Shown: one piece after another, positions 54,856-63,435 of the stretch
Layout of the letters: each line of letters begins with the position of its first letter
Position numbering within the stretch: position 1 is the first letter of the stretch
Position numbers and translations under genes: made by a program
Source of the DNA: Facklamia sp. 7083-14-GEN3
Lineage (GTDB): Bacteria; Bacillota; Bacilli; Lactobacillales; Aerococcaceae
Reading direction: 5' to 3'
Length of the DNA stretch: 64,000 nt
Assembly: GCF_024742075.1 (NCBI RefSeq)
Contig: NZ_JANSGD010000001.1
Span: forward strand, 682,001 to 746,000
The notes under the pieces: model-generated
Database searches by the model: none
Told to the model about the DNA's origin: nothing
What the model saw: only the letters and a program-made list of their open reading frames with translations

Positions 54856-56871
54856 TTACTTATCATCTAATTTAAGAGTGATAGCATTAATAGCCACAAT
54901 TACGGTAGAAATAGACATCAAGACGGCTCCTACAGCTGGTGATAAGGTGAAACCTATAGGAGCTAAGATACCCGCTGCTAGAGGAATAGCAAGGAAGTTA
55001 TAACCTGCTCCCCAGGCTAAATTTTGTTTCATCTTATGAGTGGTTTTATTAGATAATTCAATAAAGGACTCAATGTCTCCTGGTTCTGATTGAGTCAAAA
55101 TAACATTGGCCGAATCTAATGCGACCTGAGTTCCTGCTCCAATGGCGACACCGACATCTGCTAAGGCTAAGGATGGCGCATCATTGACACCATCTCCTAC
55201 CATAATAACGGTCTTTCCTTGTTCTTTTAGGGATTCGACTAAGTCATGTTTATCTTGAGGCGATTGGTTAGCACGGTAGTCAATGCCTAATTCTCCCGCC
55301 ACTCCCTTAGCAGCTTGTTCATTATCTCCAGTTGCCATAATGGTTTGAATGCCTTGATCCTTTAAGACCTTAATTAATTCTTTACTGGTAGATTTCAACT
55401 CATCGCCTAAGGCTACTGCTCCAATGACTTGATCTTCTTTTGTTAGATAACTAGCAGTCGCTCCTTGAGGGATTTGGAAATCAGCTTCTTTACCCCAAGC
55501 TTTTTGACTAATCAATTGATAATGGTCGCCTTGATAATCCCCTTCTACTCCCTGGCCAGAAATAATATCTATCGAATCAAAGCTGACTTTATCGACTGAC
55601 TCTTCTCCGGCATGGCTTACGATAGATTGAGCAATGGGATGACTGGATCCTGCTTCAATGCCTGCCATTAAACTTAAAACGTGATCTCTATCATAGTCTG
55701 AATCAAGAGACTCTACTTGCAAGACTTTAAATTCACCAGTGGTCAAGGTTCCCGTCTTATCAATAATCAAAGTATCTGCTTTAGTCGTTAATTCTAAGGT
55801 TTCACGGTCTTTAACAAGTAATCCACGATTGGCGCCTAAACTGGTTGAGCGCGCAACGACCAGTGGAATGGCTAAACCTAAGGCATGGGGACAAGCAATA
55901 ACCAGTGTAGTTACGGCGTAGCGAATGGCCGTTTCTAAATCTGTTAAGAAAAACCAGACAACAAAAGCAACCACAGCCGCTCCCAGCGCGATATAAAAAA
56001 GAGCGCTAGCCACTTTATTAGCAATATTTTCAGCGCGTGAAGGTTGGCTTTGCGCCTCACTGATCAGCTTTTGAACTTGAGACATGAAAGATTTCTCGCC
56101 AATTTGTTTAACTTCTATATAAAGAACTCCCGTATTATTGGTTGACCCTCCAATTACTTGGTCGCCTTCGCCTTTTTCAACCGGTTTTGACTCTCCTGTT
56201 AAAAGGGCTTCATTCACTCTAGAGTTACCCTTTACAATGACACCGTCGGCTGGAATGTTTTCACCCGCTTGCACACGAATTTTATCGCCAACTTGTAATT
56301 TAGTAACAGGACGTGACTCAATCGAGTCGTCGTCTGAAACAACATCAGCATCCTTGGGCATCAATTCAGCCAAAGCCTGCTGAGCGTTACCCGCTTCACC
56401 GACCGCCTTCATTTCAATCCAATGACCTAGAAGCATAATTAATAATAAAGAAGCAAATTCAAAAAAGAAATCCATGATAGACTTGTCCATTAAGTAGCGG
56501 GCAATGACTGCATAGAGACTATAGAAATAAGAAACCCCTAGACCCATAGTCACTAGAGCCATCATGCTGGGTTTCTTTTGCTTGAATTCATCCACAGCTC
56601 CCTTATAAAAGGGTTTGCCGCCATAAACCATTAAAACAGTTGCTAAAACAGCCACTAAAATATCAGAGTATTTAAAAGTAAATTGAAAAGGTAAAGTCAT
56701 TCCCATCATAGGTGAGAGAACCATAATTACTATCCCTAAAGGCAAGCTTGTAAAAAATAGTTTTTTAAAATTTCCATGATGATGATGTTCATGACCACTG
56801 TGTTCATGATGATCATGCCCTTGATGGTGGGAATGGTCATGATGCTCTGGATGATTTGAAGAATGAACCAT
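54856..56871 (-). CDS. copB: CopB-type heavy-metal P-type ATPase
   Basis: Metal-exporting P1B-type ATPase of 671 residues. The N-terminal 33 residues contain about 14 His and no CXXC metal-binding domain. The transmembrane metal site is CPH (CPHALGLAIP), typical of CopB-like copper/silver pumps and distinct from the CPC of CopA. Phosphorylation site DKTGTLTTGE, TGES in the actuator domain, the SSHPIAQSI motif and GDGVNDAPSLALADVG are intact. No copA, copY, csoR or copZ lies nearby and I see no CopY box upstream. Confidence 0.88.
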   Translation of the reverse strand: MVHSSNHPEHHDHSHHQGHDHHEHSGHEHHHHGNFKKLFFTSLPLGIVIMVLSPMMGMTLPFQFTFKYSDILVAVLATVLMVYGGKPFYKGAVDEFKQKKPSMMALVTMGLGVSYFYSLYAVIARYLMDKSIMDFFFEFASLLLIMLLGHWIEMKAVGEAGNAQQALAELMPKDADVVSDDDSIESRPVTKLQVGDKIRVQAGENIPADGVIVKGNSRVNEALLTGESKPVEKGEGDQVIGGSTNNTGVLYIEVKQIGEKSFMSQVQKLISEAQSQPSRAENIANKVASALFYIALGAAVVAFVVWFFLTDLETAIRYAVTTLVIACPHALGLAIPLVVARSTSLGANRGLLVKDRETLELTTKADTLIIDKTGTLTTGEFKVLQVESLDSDYDRDHVLSLMAGIEAGSSHPIAQSIVSHAGEESVDKVSFDSIDIISGQGVEGDYQGDHYQLISQKAWGKEADFQIPQGATASYLTKEDQVIGAVALGDELKSTSKELIKVLKDQGIQTIMATGDNEQAAKGVAGELGIDYRANQSPQDKHDLVESLKEQGKTVIMVGDGVNDAPSLALADVGVAIGAGTQVALDSANVILTQSEPGDIESFIELSNKTTHKMKQNLAWGAGYNFLAIPLAAGILAPIGFTLSPAVGAVLMSISTVIVAINAITLKLDDK

Positions 56872-56997
56872 AATTATCTAGCTCCTTTGTGTTTTTTATT
56901 TTTGTTAACGAATTACTGACAATCATATCTTATCACTATTTTGTAAAAGACCCCAATCAAATCCGCTTTTTATGAATGTGTATTTTCAGTGTTTATA

Positions 56998-57025
56998 TTA
57001 AAAAGCCTTCAATAAGTGAAGGCTT
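56998..57025 (-). terminator. Terminator of the membrane-anchored protein gene
   Basis: Stem GCCTTCA/TGAAGGC (57005-57011 and 57017-57023) with TTTTTAAT after it on the minus strand. Confidence 0.8.
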
Positions 57026-57053
57026 AAGTTACTTGTCTTTTACATTTGATCCA

Positions 57054-57611
57054 CTAGTAAGTCTCATCAACTTTATCAAAAATGATTTCATTATTTAAAA
57101 TCGATAAGACCAGTTCATCATCAGCAGCCGGATTTACTAAGTTGAAAGTATAATCACCATCTAATTCTTTGGCAATTTCGTTATAGGCAGATTTTAATTC
57201 GTCTTTCATTTCTTGCCATGCTGGCAAAATATCTGGATTTCCTTCCACTAATAACTTAATTGAATCTTTGAAATCTTCATCCGTAGGGGTAATGGTGAAG
57301 GTCTTATTCGCTTCATCAAAATCAACCGCTGCAAAGCCTTCATAATTGTCTCTTAAAACAAGTAAGGCTGTTTGCTCCTTCAACTCATTACTTAAAGCTT
57401 GGGTGCTCTCTTCGGTAGTGGTTACCGTAGTTCCCAAGTTTTCTGACGAAGCAATCGATTCTGTTTTTTGAGTGACAACTCTATCTTGGGTAGTCGTTAC
57501 ATTGGTAAATAGATAAAAAGGGGCTATAACCAGAATGATTAGTAGGATGACGACCCCAAAAAACCATTTCCAGCAGCCAGGTAAATTTTTAGAAGGTTGA
57601 GTGTTTTTCAT
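57054..57611 (-). CDS. Membrane-anchored protein of unknown function
   Basis: I do not recognise the family. The 185-residue protein has one membrane segment (about residues 15-36, WFFGVVILLIILVIAPFYLF), then a Thr/Ser-rich linker (about 37-75) and an acidic globular part outside the cell with predicted helices (residues 130-160) and a beta-strand end. No lipobox or sorting signal. Monocistronic, with an AATGCGAAT/ATTCGTATT inverted repeat upstream and a terminator. Confidence 0.75.
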   Translation of the reverse strand: MKNTQPSKNLPGCWKWFFGVVILLIILVIAPFYLFTNVTTTQDRVVTQKTESIASSENLGTTVTTTEESTQALSNELKEQTALLVLRDNYEGFAAVDFDEANKTFTITPTDEDFKDSIKLLVEGNPDILPAWQEMKDELKSAYNEIAKELDGDYTFNLVNPAADDELVLSILNNEIIFDKVDETY

Positions 57612-57646
57612 ATAAATAGCTCCTTTAATAATTAAAATTTAACAGC

Positions 57647-57678
57647 AATACGAATAAGTTTATAAATTAATTCGCATT
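57647..57678. repeat. Inverted repeat upstream of the membrane-anchored protein gene
   Basis: Nine-bp arms AATACGAAT (57647-57655) and ATTCGCATT (57670-57678), one G-T mismatch, in AT-rich sequence 36 bases before the start codon. Possible operator; no protein can be named. Confidence 0.4.
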
Positions 57679-57744
57679 TAAGCTCATATATAATTACTAT
57701 CTAATTATAAATATTCTATCACCAATGTACAAAGTTATTTAATA

Positions 57745-57790
57745 AAAAACCCTAATCGTTAGTAAATTTACTAACAACTAGGGTTTTTAA
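57745..57790 (-). terminator. Terminator of the M20 amidohydrolase operon
   Basis: Two-part stem AACCCTA/TAGGGTT and GTTAGTAAAT/TTTACTAAC, with six T residues following on the minus strand. T residues also occur on the other strand. Confidence 0.85.
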
Positions 57791-57844
57791 GAAATAAATA
57801 AATTTCTTTAATTAAAATACATACTTTCAATTATAATTATAAGA

Positions 57845-59011
57845 CTATTCACTCATATGTAAGTAATCCCAAGCAAATTGCGCATGAAGAGCTGCTCCAA
57901 ATTTTAAATAATCTTCGTCAATATTGAATTTCTCATGGTGAGGGAAATAAATAGTGTCTTTCTCTTCATTTCTATATCCCATCAAAGCGTAGGCTCCTGG
58001 TGCCTCTTCGAAATAATAAGGCATATCTTCTGAACCCATCATAATAGGGCCTTCAACATTTTTTCCTGGTCCAAATACTTTTTCAGCTGATTTTGCCGCA
58101 ACTTCTGTAATTTTTTCATCATTATACATACTAATGGTACTTTCTTCTATTTCAACTTTAATTGAAATATCATAAATTGTTGCTAAACCGCTTGCTAAAT
58201 CCTTAATTTTATTATGAATAACTTGTCGAGTTTCTTCATGTAAATAACGCATAGAAATATCTAATTGAGTATATTTAGAAATCACATTCGCTTTGGTCCC
58301 GCCGTCAAATTTTCCGACGGTTAAAACAATAGGAGATTGAGAATTAACAAATTTTGTAATCATTGCATTTAACTGAGTAACAAATTCAGCAGCTGGTAAA
58401 ATAGTATCTTTGGCTTTATGAGGCATTGATCCATGACCAGACACCCCTTCAAAGCTCACATAAATAGTGTCACAACCTGCCATTCGATAGCCTGGATTCA
58501 AATCGTAAGTTCCGACATCTATAGGCATTCCGTGCATACCGAATACCGCGTCAACACCTTCCATTCCGCCATCTGCTACTACTCTTCTTGCTCCGGTAAA
58601 GGTCTCTTCAGCTTCTTGAAATAATAAACGAACTTCACCCGGTAATTCATCCTTAATCTCGGTCAACATTTTAGCAGCTCCAAGTAACATTGACATATGT
58701 CCATCGTGACCACAAGCATGCATTTTGCCATCTTCTTTTGAAGAATAAGACGCACCGGATTGTTCAAGAATTGGCAATGCATCAATATCTGACCGCAAGG
58801 CTACTGTCTTGCCAGGTTTTCCACCTTTAATGTGAGCTACCAAAGAAGTTATACCAACCTTTTCATAAGGGATATTTAATTCATCCAGTCTCTTCATTAA
58901 ATACTTTTGCGTTTCAAATTCTTGTTCACTTAGTTCCGGATGTTGATGTAGGTATCTTCTTGTTTCAATTAATTCACTCTCTATATTCTTAACTTTTTCA
59001 ATAAAGTTCAT
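57845..59011 (-). CDS. M20 family amidohydrolase/carboxypeptidase
   Basis: Zinc amidohydrolase of 388 residues of the IAA-amino acid hydrolase/hippurate hydrolase group. The metal site includes HACGHDGHMSMLLG near residue 100 and FQEAEETFTGARR near 135, and the dimerisation domain follows (SGHGSMPHKAKDTI). It removes acyl groups from N-acyl amino acids or peptides. It is the last gene of a three-gene operon with two integral membrane proteins that may bring in its substrate. Confidence 0.9.
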   Translation of the reverse strand: MNFIEKVKNIESELIETRRYLHQHPELSEQEFETQKYLMKRLDELNIPYEKVGITSLVAHIKGGKPGKTVALRSDIDALPILEQSGASYSSKEDGKMHACGHDGHMSMLLGAAKMLTEIKDELPGEVRLLFQEAEETFTGARRVVADGGMEGVDAVFGMHGMPIDVGTYDLNPGYRMAGCDTIYVSFEGVSGHGSMPHKAKDTILPAAEFVTQLNAMITKFVNSQSPIVLTVGKFDGGTKANVISKYTQLDISMRYLHEETRQVIHNKIKDLASGLATIYDISIKVEIEESTISMYNDEKITEVAAKSAEKVFGPGKNVEGPIMMGSEDMPYYFEEAPGAYALMGYRNEEKDTIYFPHHEKFNIDEDYLKFGAALHAQFAWDYLHMSE

Positions 59012-59056
59012 TCATTTCTCCTCCTAAAAGTTTGACTGATTCATTAAAATCTTTAT

Positions 59057-59776
59057 TTAATTATCTTTTGACTCTATATCTTTTTTGGCCATATATAAGG
59101 AATAAGCAATTCCTAACAAAGCGACTATCCCTACATCAGCTGATGAAATTAATTTGTATATACTTTCTGGTAAAAAATTAGGCGAGAGTCTAATAAAAAT
59201 CATAGTTGCTAAAGCAATAAAGATCAACACCACTAAATTGTTTTTCTTCACCTTCGATCCCATCATGACCATCATCGCTCCTAGAACACCTGGCAAGGCA
59301 AAATCAAAGGAAGCTAAAACTGAAGCAGGCAAACTACTTATAATTGCCTGACCAGCTACCATCACTATTCCTAAAACTACCAGGTTGGTAATTGTTGAAG
59401 AGATAATAGCAAAAATTCCTGCTACTTCAGATTCTTCTGTTCCTGGTTTTAATTCAAGAGCATCTTGCGTAGCCGCTATAACGGGCATACGCATATTCCC
59501 TATATTTCCTGATAAAAAGGACATATAAGTTCCAGCCGGACCTAATGTAGGAAAATAAGATATGGGTTCTACGAACCAGATAACCCCTACAAAACCAACA
59601 ATTGAAATTAAACCTGAAATAATATCCGTAATTTCTGGATAGTGTCCTAAAACAAAGGTTAGATAAGATGGAATCATAAGCGTCGCAATCAAAGCAATTG
59701 CAATGGTCAATCTTCCCCAGAAATGTATTGATTTTTGAAAATTATTAAATAGTTTTTCACTTTTTTTATTTTCCAT
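59057..59776 (-). CDS. Polytopic membrane protein, partner of the DUF5058 protein
   Basis: Integral membrane protein of 239 residues with six or seven membrane segments. The loop FPTLGPAGTYMSFLSGNIGNMRMPV (about 72-98) is rich in Gly and Pro and looks like a substrate path. I recall homologues beside DUF5058 genes that carry the label small-conductance mechanosensitive channel, but the sequence shows no MscS beta domain, so I do not use that name. Ten bases after the DUF5058 gene and 45 before the M20 gene. Confidence 0.7.
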   Translation of the reverse strand: MENKKSEKLFNNFQKSIHFWGRLTIAIALIATLMIPSYLTFVLGHYPEITDIISGLISIVGFVGVIWFVEPISYFPTLGPAGTYMSFLSGNIGNMRMPVIAATQDALELKPGTEESEVAGIFAIISSTITNLVVLGIVMVAGQAIISSLPASVLASFDFALPGVLGAMMVMMGSKVKKNNLVVLIFIALATMIFIRLSPNFLPESIYKLISSADVGIVALLGIAYSLYMAKKDIESKDN

Positions 59777-59786
59777 ATTTTTCTCC

Positions 59787-60509
59787 TTAACTTAAGATAC
59801 CACCAACAATCATCGCAGCAATTACTGAGAATCCCATTGACCATTCCTTCAACCATTTTTTTGAATGATCCTTTTCCACAATTTTGTTAATGATAACGGT
59901 TGATATAGCACCCGCAATGAGTGCCGCCATAGGAGCAATCGAAGGATTATCTTGTAAAAACCCTTTATTGATTACTTCTTTATATCCAAGCGTGAAAAAG
60001 ATGATAAAAGGTGCAAAAATAGACATATAAGCTATTGTTAAAGGATTTGCTTTTTTCATCTTTTCTTGAATACCATCAATTCTCTTAGTAGCGAAAAAGA
60101 CGACAATTAACCAACCAGCACCCCCTAATGTCATAACCCATGCGGCCGCTGATAACATTTTTGGCATGAATTCTGGTGTTCCAGCTGTTCCCCCACTCCC
60201 TATTTGGGCTGAAATAATTTCAAAAGCAGCGGATCCAATGATTCCTATTCTTGCTAATGTAATGGGACCGCCTATTCTTGAGATTAAAGCAATAGCTACT
60301 GCAAAGACGGCAAAAGCTGGGCCTATCGTCCCTATGACTCCTATTTTAAAAGCTTTTTTCACTTCTTCATCACTTAATAATTGCGTATCGTTTACATGGT
60401 TTCTTGCCAAACGATAAAAGATAAAGGATTGAAACATTACTGTTGCCACAATTAAAATAGCTAAAATCCACATCATCCAACTATTAGCAAGTTGCATTGT
60501 TTCGTTCAT
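59787..60509 (-). CDS. DUF5058 family membrane protein
   Basis: Integral membrane protein of 240 residues with about six membrane segments and a Gly-rich loop EIISAQIGSGGTAGTPEFMP (about 97-117). Function unproven. It heads the operon with a second membrane protein and an M20 amidohydrolase, which suggests a two-subunit transporter for N-acyl amino acids or peptides. GGAG lies eight bases before ATG 60509; an extended -10 and a cre-like site lie upstream. Confidence 0.75.
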   Translation of the reverse strand: MNETMQLANSWMMWILAILIVATVMFQSFIFYRLARNHVNDTQLLSDEEVKKAFKIGVIGTIGPAFAVFAVAIALISRIGGPITLARIGIIGSAAFEIISAQIGSGGTAGTPEFMPKMLSAAAWVMTLGGAGWLIVVFFATKRIDGIQEKMKKANPLTIAYMSIFAPFIIFFTLGYKEVINKGFLQDNPSIAPMAALIAGAISTVIINKIVEKDHSKKWLKEWSMGFSVIAAMIVGGILS

Positions 60510-60541
60510 ATAATTACTCCGTTCTAATTAGATTTTAACTT

Positions 60542-60594
60542 TAAAGCGCTTCATAAAGTAATATTAAGTTTACCTTAGATGCTTTTATATAGCA
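60542..60594 (-). promoter_or_regulatory. Promoter and cre-like site of the DUF5058-M20 operon
   Basis: Minus-strand extended -10 TGCTATATA (60586-60594) with a poor -35. Between it and the start codon lies TATGAAGCGCTTTA (60542-60555), which matches the CcpA consensus at about ten of 14 positions. Catabolite control is a weak inference. Confidence 0.4.
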
Positions 60595-60674
60595 TTGCTA
60601 AAATATACAAAATCAAAAACCTTATGTTGTGCATATTTAACAAAAATTAAATTCACATACATAAAAATAAATAG

Positions 60675-60712
60675 AAAAAACCTTTTCTATTTAATTAGAA
60701 AAGGTTTTTTTT
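60675..60712. terminator. Terminator of the S41 peptidase gene
   Basis: Arms AACCTTTTCTA (60679-60689) and TAGAAAAGGTT (60696-60706), long T runs on both strands. The region 60715-60800 holds nothing else I can identify. Confidence 0.85.
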
Positions 60713-60800
60713 ACTATTTTTTAATGCGAGCTTGTTTGATACCATTACACCTATTTGTCTAAAAAGTCGACTAAATAATTGATAAAATCAATAGTTCTTA

Positions 60801-61865
60801 TTACATTTGAGTCTTCAACCACTCTATCGCATCTTCCATCGGATGTTCAGTCACTACATCAGGTTCAATCGGTTCTTCATTGAAGATTTGACCATCTCTG
60901 GATTGCATCATACCATTTGTTAAATTTAAGTAATATTCGCTAGATAATCGATAGCCTTGCATTATACTATTATATCCTCCAGTAGGTTGACCAAAACTTC
61001 TAATATTTTCTAATCCCATTAAACTCATATACATAGCTTCACCAGAACTCGCTGTATCTTCACTCAATAAAATCGCTATCGGAGTATCCATGACATCTTC
61101 ATGATCATACAAAAAAAGATCTTCATTTTTCTTGAATATTTTTCCATTGATTAAATAAGCATTCGCAGTTCCTCCCTTTAAGTTTTCAGAAAAAACTTCT
61201 CCGTCTTGTAAAATTGGCATGAGAGCAGCGAACATTGGCATTACATGGCCACCCACATTTTCCCTTAAGTCGAGAACAATACCTTTCATCCCATGAGCTT
61301 TGCCATACTCAAAAGCATCTAAAATACGATGTATATATTGATCTGACTTGCTTGGATCATTATTAAAATTAATAAAGCCAGGCATATAAAGATGTAAAAT
61401 TTTATGATTAAAAGTAAAATAAGGTCGCTTAGTTAACAGATTCCCGTTTCCTAATGACGATTCTTCTAATAGATCTGTATTAAATGCTTTCCCTACTGTA
61501 TTCTCAAAACTCACATCTGCTGTATCAGACATTCGCATAGGCAAAAATGTACTATGTTTGCCACCCGCTAAAGTAAGAAGCGGTTCCAATGCTTCCATTG
61601 CATCTTCAATGGATTCAAATTGATTCTTTTTGTGCTCAATTTGATCGAGCTCTTCGGTAATTTCATTTAAATTGTCTTCATAAAAATAGCCAAATTTTAA
61701 AAGGGCTAGCGTTCGGTCGATAAAGGCTTTTGGCGTTTCAGCTGGATAGGGATATTGTTGGTTAATTTTTTCATATTCCTCATCTTGCTGATCAGCAAAA
61801 ATAATTTGAGGAAACACACACATTATCGTAATTAATATAAAAAATGTTTTCATAAATTTATTCAT
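60801..61865 (-). CDS. Secreted S41 family peptidase, NSR-like
   Basis: Tail-specific-protease family member of 354 residues with an N-terminal signal peptide or anchor (residues 1-24, possible cleavage after IFA). ATG 61865 is chosen over ATG 61886 because AGGGTG lies before it. The catalytic Ser is in SEDTASSGEAM and GIVLDLRENVGG precedes it. There is no Lys of the CtpA Ser-Lys dyad in the FGQPTGG region; a His in AGGKHSTFL near residue 105 matches the His-Ser arrangement of nisin resistance protein. No PDZ domain is evident. Not linked to a lantibiotic locus. Confidence 0.78.
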   Translation of the reverse strand: MNKFMKTFFILITIMCVFPQIIFADQQDEEYEKINQQYPYPAETPKAFIDRTLALLKFGYFYEDNLNEITEELDQIEHKKNQFESIEDAMEALEPLLTLAGGKHSTFLPMRMSDTADVSFENTVGKAFNTDLLEESSLGNGNLLTKRPYFTFNHKILHLYMPGFINFNNDPSKSDQYIHRILDAFEYGKAHGMKGIVLDLRENVGGHVMPMFAALMPILQDGEVFSENLKGGTANAYLINGKIFKKNEDLFLYDHEDVMDTPIAILLSEDTASSGEAMYMSLMGLENIRSFGQPTGGYNSIMQGYRLSSEYYLNLTNGMMQSRDGQIFNEEPIEPDVVTEHPMEDAIEWLKTQM

Positions 61866-61954
61866 AAAACACCCTACTTTCATCATAAAATGTCATAAAT
61901 TATTATATTAAAAAATGAAAACACTTACAAATCTATTTATCAAGATTCAGACTA

Positions 61955-61998
61955 AAGTCTCATTAGAATTGAACAGTAGACCAATTCTAATGGGACTT
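61955..61998 (-). terminator. Long hairpin after the oxidoreductase gene
   Basis: Seventeen-bp arms at 61955-61971 and 61982-61998 (one mismatch or G-U pair), ten-base loop. The T run is short, so efficiency is unclear. Confidence 0.6.
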
Positions 61999-62006
61999 AT
62001 ATTGAG

Positions 62007-62939
62007 CTATTTAATTTTGATAACAATTTTACCCTTGGCATGATGGCTTTCACTGATATCATGGGCTTGGCGTAATCCTTGAGCTGTTAACGGAAATTCA
62101 TGACCGACATAAGGTGTAACTTGTCCTTTTTCGATTAAATCTGCTAACTTATCTAGGTGATCACCATTCGACTTGGCTGAAAGAGATTCGACAGTAATTC
62201 CTCTTTCTTTGGCTTTTTCTTCATCCGGCTGACCCACGGTGGAAACAAGTCGTCCGCCGTCTTTAACTAGGTCTAAACTTTTAACTAGGGTTTCGCCACC
62301 TAAGGTATCTAAGACTAAATCTAAATCCTTGGCTACGTCTGCAAAATCAGTCGTTTTATAATTAATGAACTCATCAACTCCTAGTTCTTTAAGCATGTCT
62401 TCATTCTTGCCACTTGCAGTGGAATATACATAAGCACCAAAGCTTTTAGCAATTTGAATAGCAAAACTTCCTACGCCACCTGATCCAGCGTGAATAAGCA
62501 CTCGGTCGCCTTCTTTGACTTGACCAAACTCAGCCATGGCTTGCCAAGCAGTGAGTCCTACCATGGGAACAGCAGCAGCTTGCTTAAAATCAATATTTTG
62601 TGGTTTGGCAACAACCAGACTTTCTTTAACCGCTACGTATTCCGTATATGTTCCGCTTTTTAAGGAAGAGTTGGCAAAAACTTCATCACCGACCTTAAAT
62701 TGAGTAACATCTTTTCCTACCTCAACAATTACTCCGGCAGCATCTAATCCTAAAATTATAGGGAAATCAAAAGAAATAACTTTGGCCATTTCACCTCGAC
62801 GCACCTTAGTATCAAAGCGGTTGATGGATGTGGCATGCAATTCGATTAAGACCTGATTATCTTTAAGCTGCGGTTTAGGGACTTGTGTTTCAACAAATTG
62901 ATCCGTATCGCCGTATTGATTAATAACAATTGCTTTCAT
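62007..62939 (-). CDS. NADP-dependent quinone oxidoreductase-like (zinc-independent MDR)
   Basis: Medium-chain dehydrogenase/reductase of 310 residues from ATG 62939, eight bases after AAAAGGAG. The N-terminal GroES-like domain starts MKAIVINQYGDTDQF. The nucleotide-binding domain has VLIHAGSGGVGSFAIQIAKSFGA. The catalytic zinc ligands of alcohol dehydrogenases are absent, as in quinone and enone reductases. Physiological substrate unknown. A decayed DUF488 gene lies immediately upstream. Confidence 0.88.
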   Translation of the reverse strand: MKAIVINQYGDTDQFVETQVPKPQLKDNQVLIELHATSINRFDTKVRRGEMAKVISFDFPIILGLDAAGVIVEVGKDVTQFKVGDEVFANSSLKSGTYTEYVAVKESLVVAKPQNIDFKQAAAVPMVGLTAWQAMAEFGQVKEGDRVLIHAGSGGVGSFAIQIAKSFGAYVYSTASGKNEDMLKELGVDEFINYKTTDFADVAKDLDLVLDTLGGETLVKSLDLVKDGGRLVSTVGQPDEEKAKERGITVESLSAKSNGDHLDKLADLIEKGQVTPYVGHEFPLTAQGLRQAHDISESHHAKGKIVIKIK

Positions 62940-62957
62940 CTTTAACACTCCTTTTAC

Positions 62958-63321
62958 TTATAAATTCTTTTCGAGCCACTCTTTAAGAACCAATGCATGA
63001 TTATGTTTCTCATTCTTAGACCCGTAAACCAACATCACATTGTGTTTTTTTAGTTGTTTTGCAAATTTTTCAATTAGTTCCACCTTCATGGGATAATGAT
63101 CCAATTCTTCTAAATAAGCATTTTTAAATTCAGGAAATTTTTCCGCCTCATGATTGAGGTCTTTTCTCAGTAAAGTGCTAGGTGCTAATTCTTTGGCTCA
63201 CCAAGAATAACTCAAGTCTTCTTTTTTTAAGACCGCTTGGCTACAAACGATCAACAAGCATATGGTCGCCATCCTCTTGACCCTTTTGATCATAAGCGCG
63301 CCTTAGTTTAATTTCAGCCAT
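62958..63321 (-). pseudogene. Degenerate DUF488 family gene
   Basis: The minus strand from ATG 63321 to TAA at 62958 reads as a DUF488 protein of about 120 residues (MAEIKLRRAYDQ at the start, MLVYGSKNEKHNHALVLKEW at the end) with three lesions. A TAG replaces the Trp of RLWPRGL near 63241; an extra base in an A7 run near 63222-63228 shifts the frame; then TGA replaces a Trp of SWWAKEL near 63200. The Arg of RLWPRGL is also Ser. The rest is unchanged, so inactivation is fairly recent. Confidence 0.85.
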
Positions 63322-63404
63322 ATTATCTCCTCTCCTTAGACGATTTCGTTTATTTGTTAATACCATGCTACTGCTAAAAGGAAAGTCAGACAATTTTTTT
63401 GCCT

Positions 63405-63428
63405 AAAAAACCGACAACAAAGTGTCGG
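63405..63428 (-). terminator. Terminator of the methyltransferase gene
   Basis: Arms CCGACA (63411-63416) and TGTCGG (63423-63428), six-base loop, then six T residues on the minus strand. Confidence 0.85.
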
Positions 63429-63435
63429 CGTAAAA

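Noticed and set aside
56872-57053. CopY-type operator upstream of copB
   Set aside because: No TACA-N2-TGTA motif found in this gap.
59057-59776. Mechanosensitive channel annotation for the 239-residue membrane protein
   Set aside because: No MscS-type pore helix with Gly/Ala pattern followed by a beta domain; the protein is almost entirely hydrophobic segments.
62958-63321. Stop-codon recoding (TGA or TAG as Trp) in the DUF488 gene
   Set aside because: A frameshift in an A7 run is also present, and no other gene in the window has internal TAG or TGA codons.
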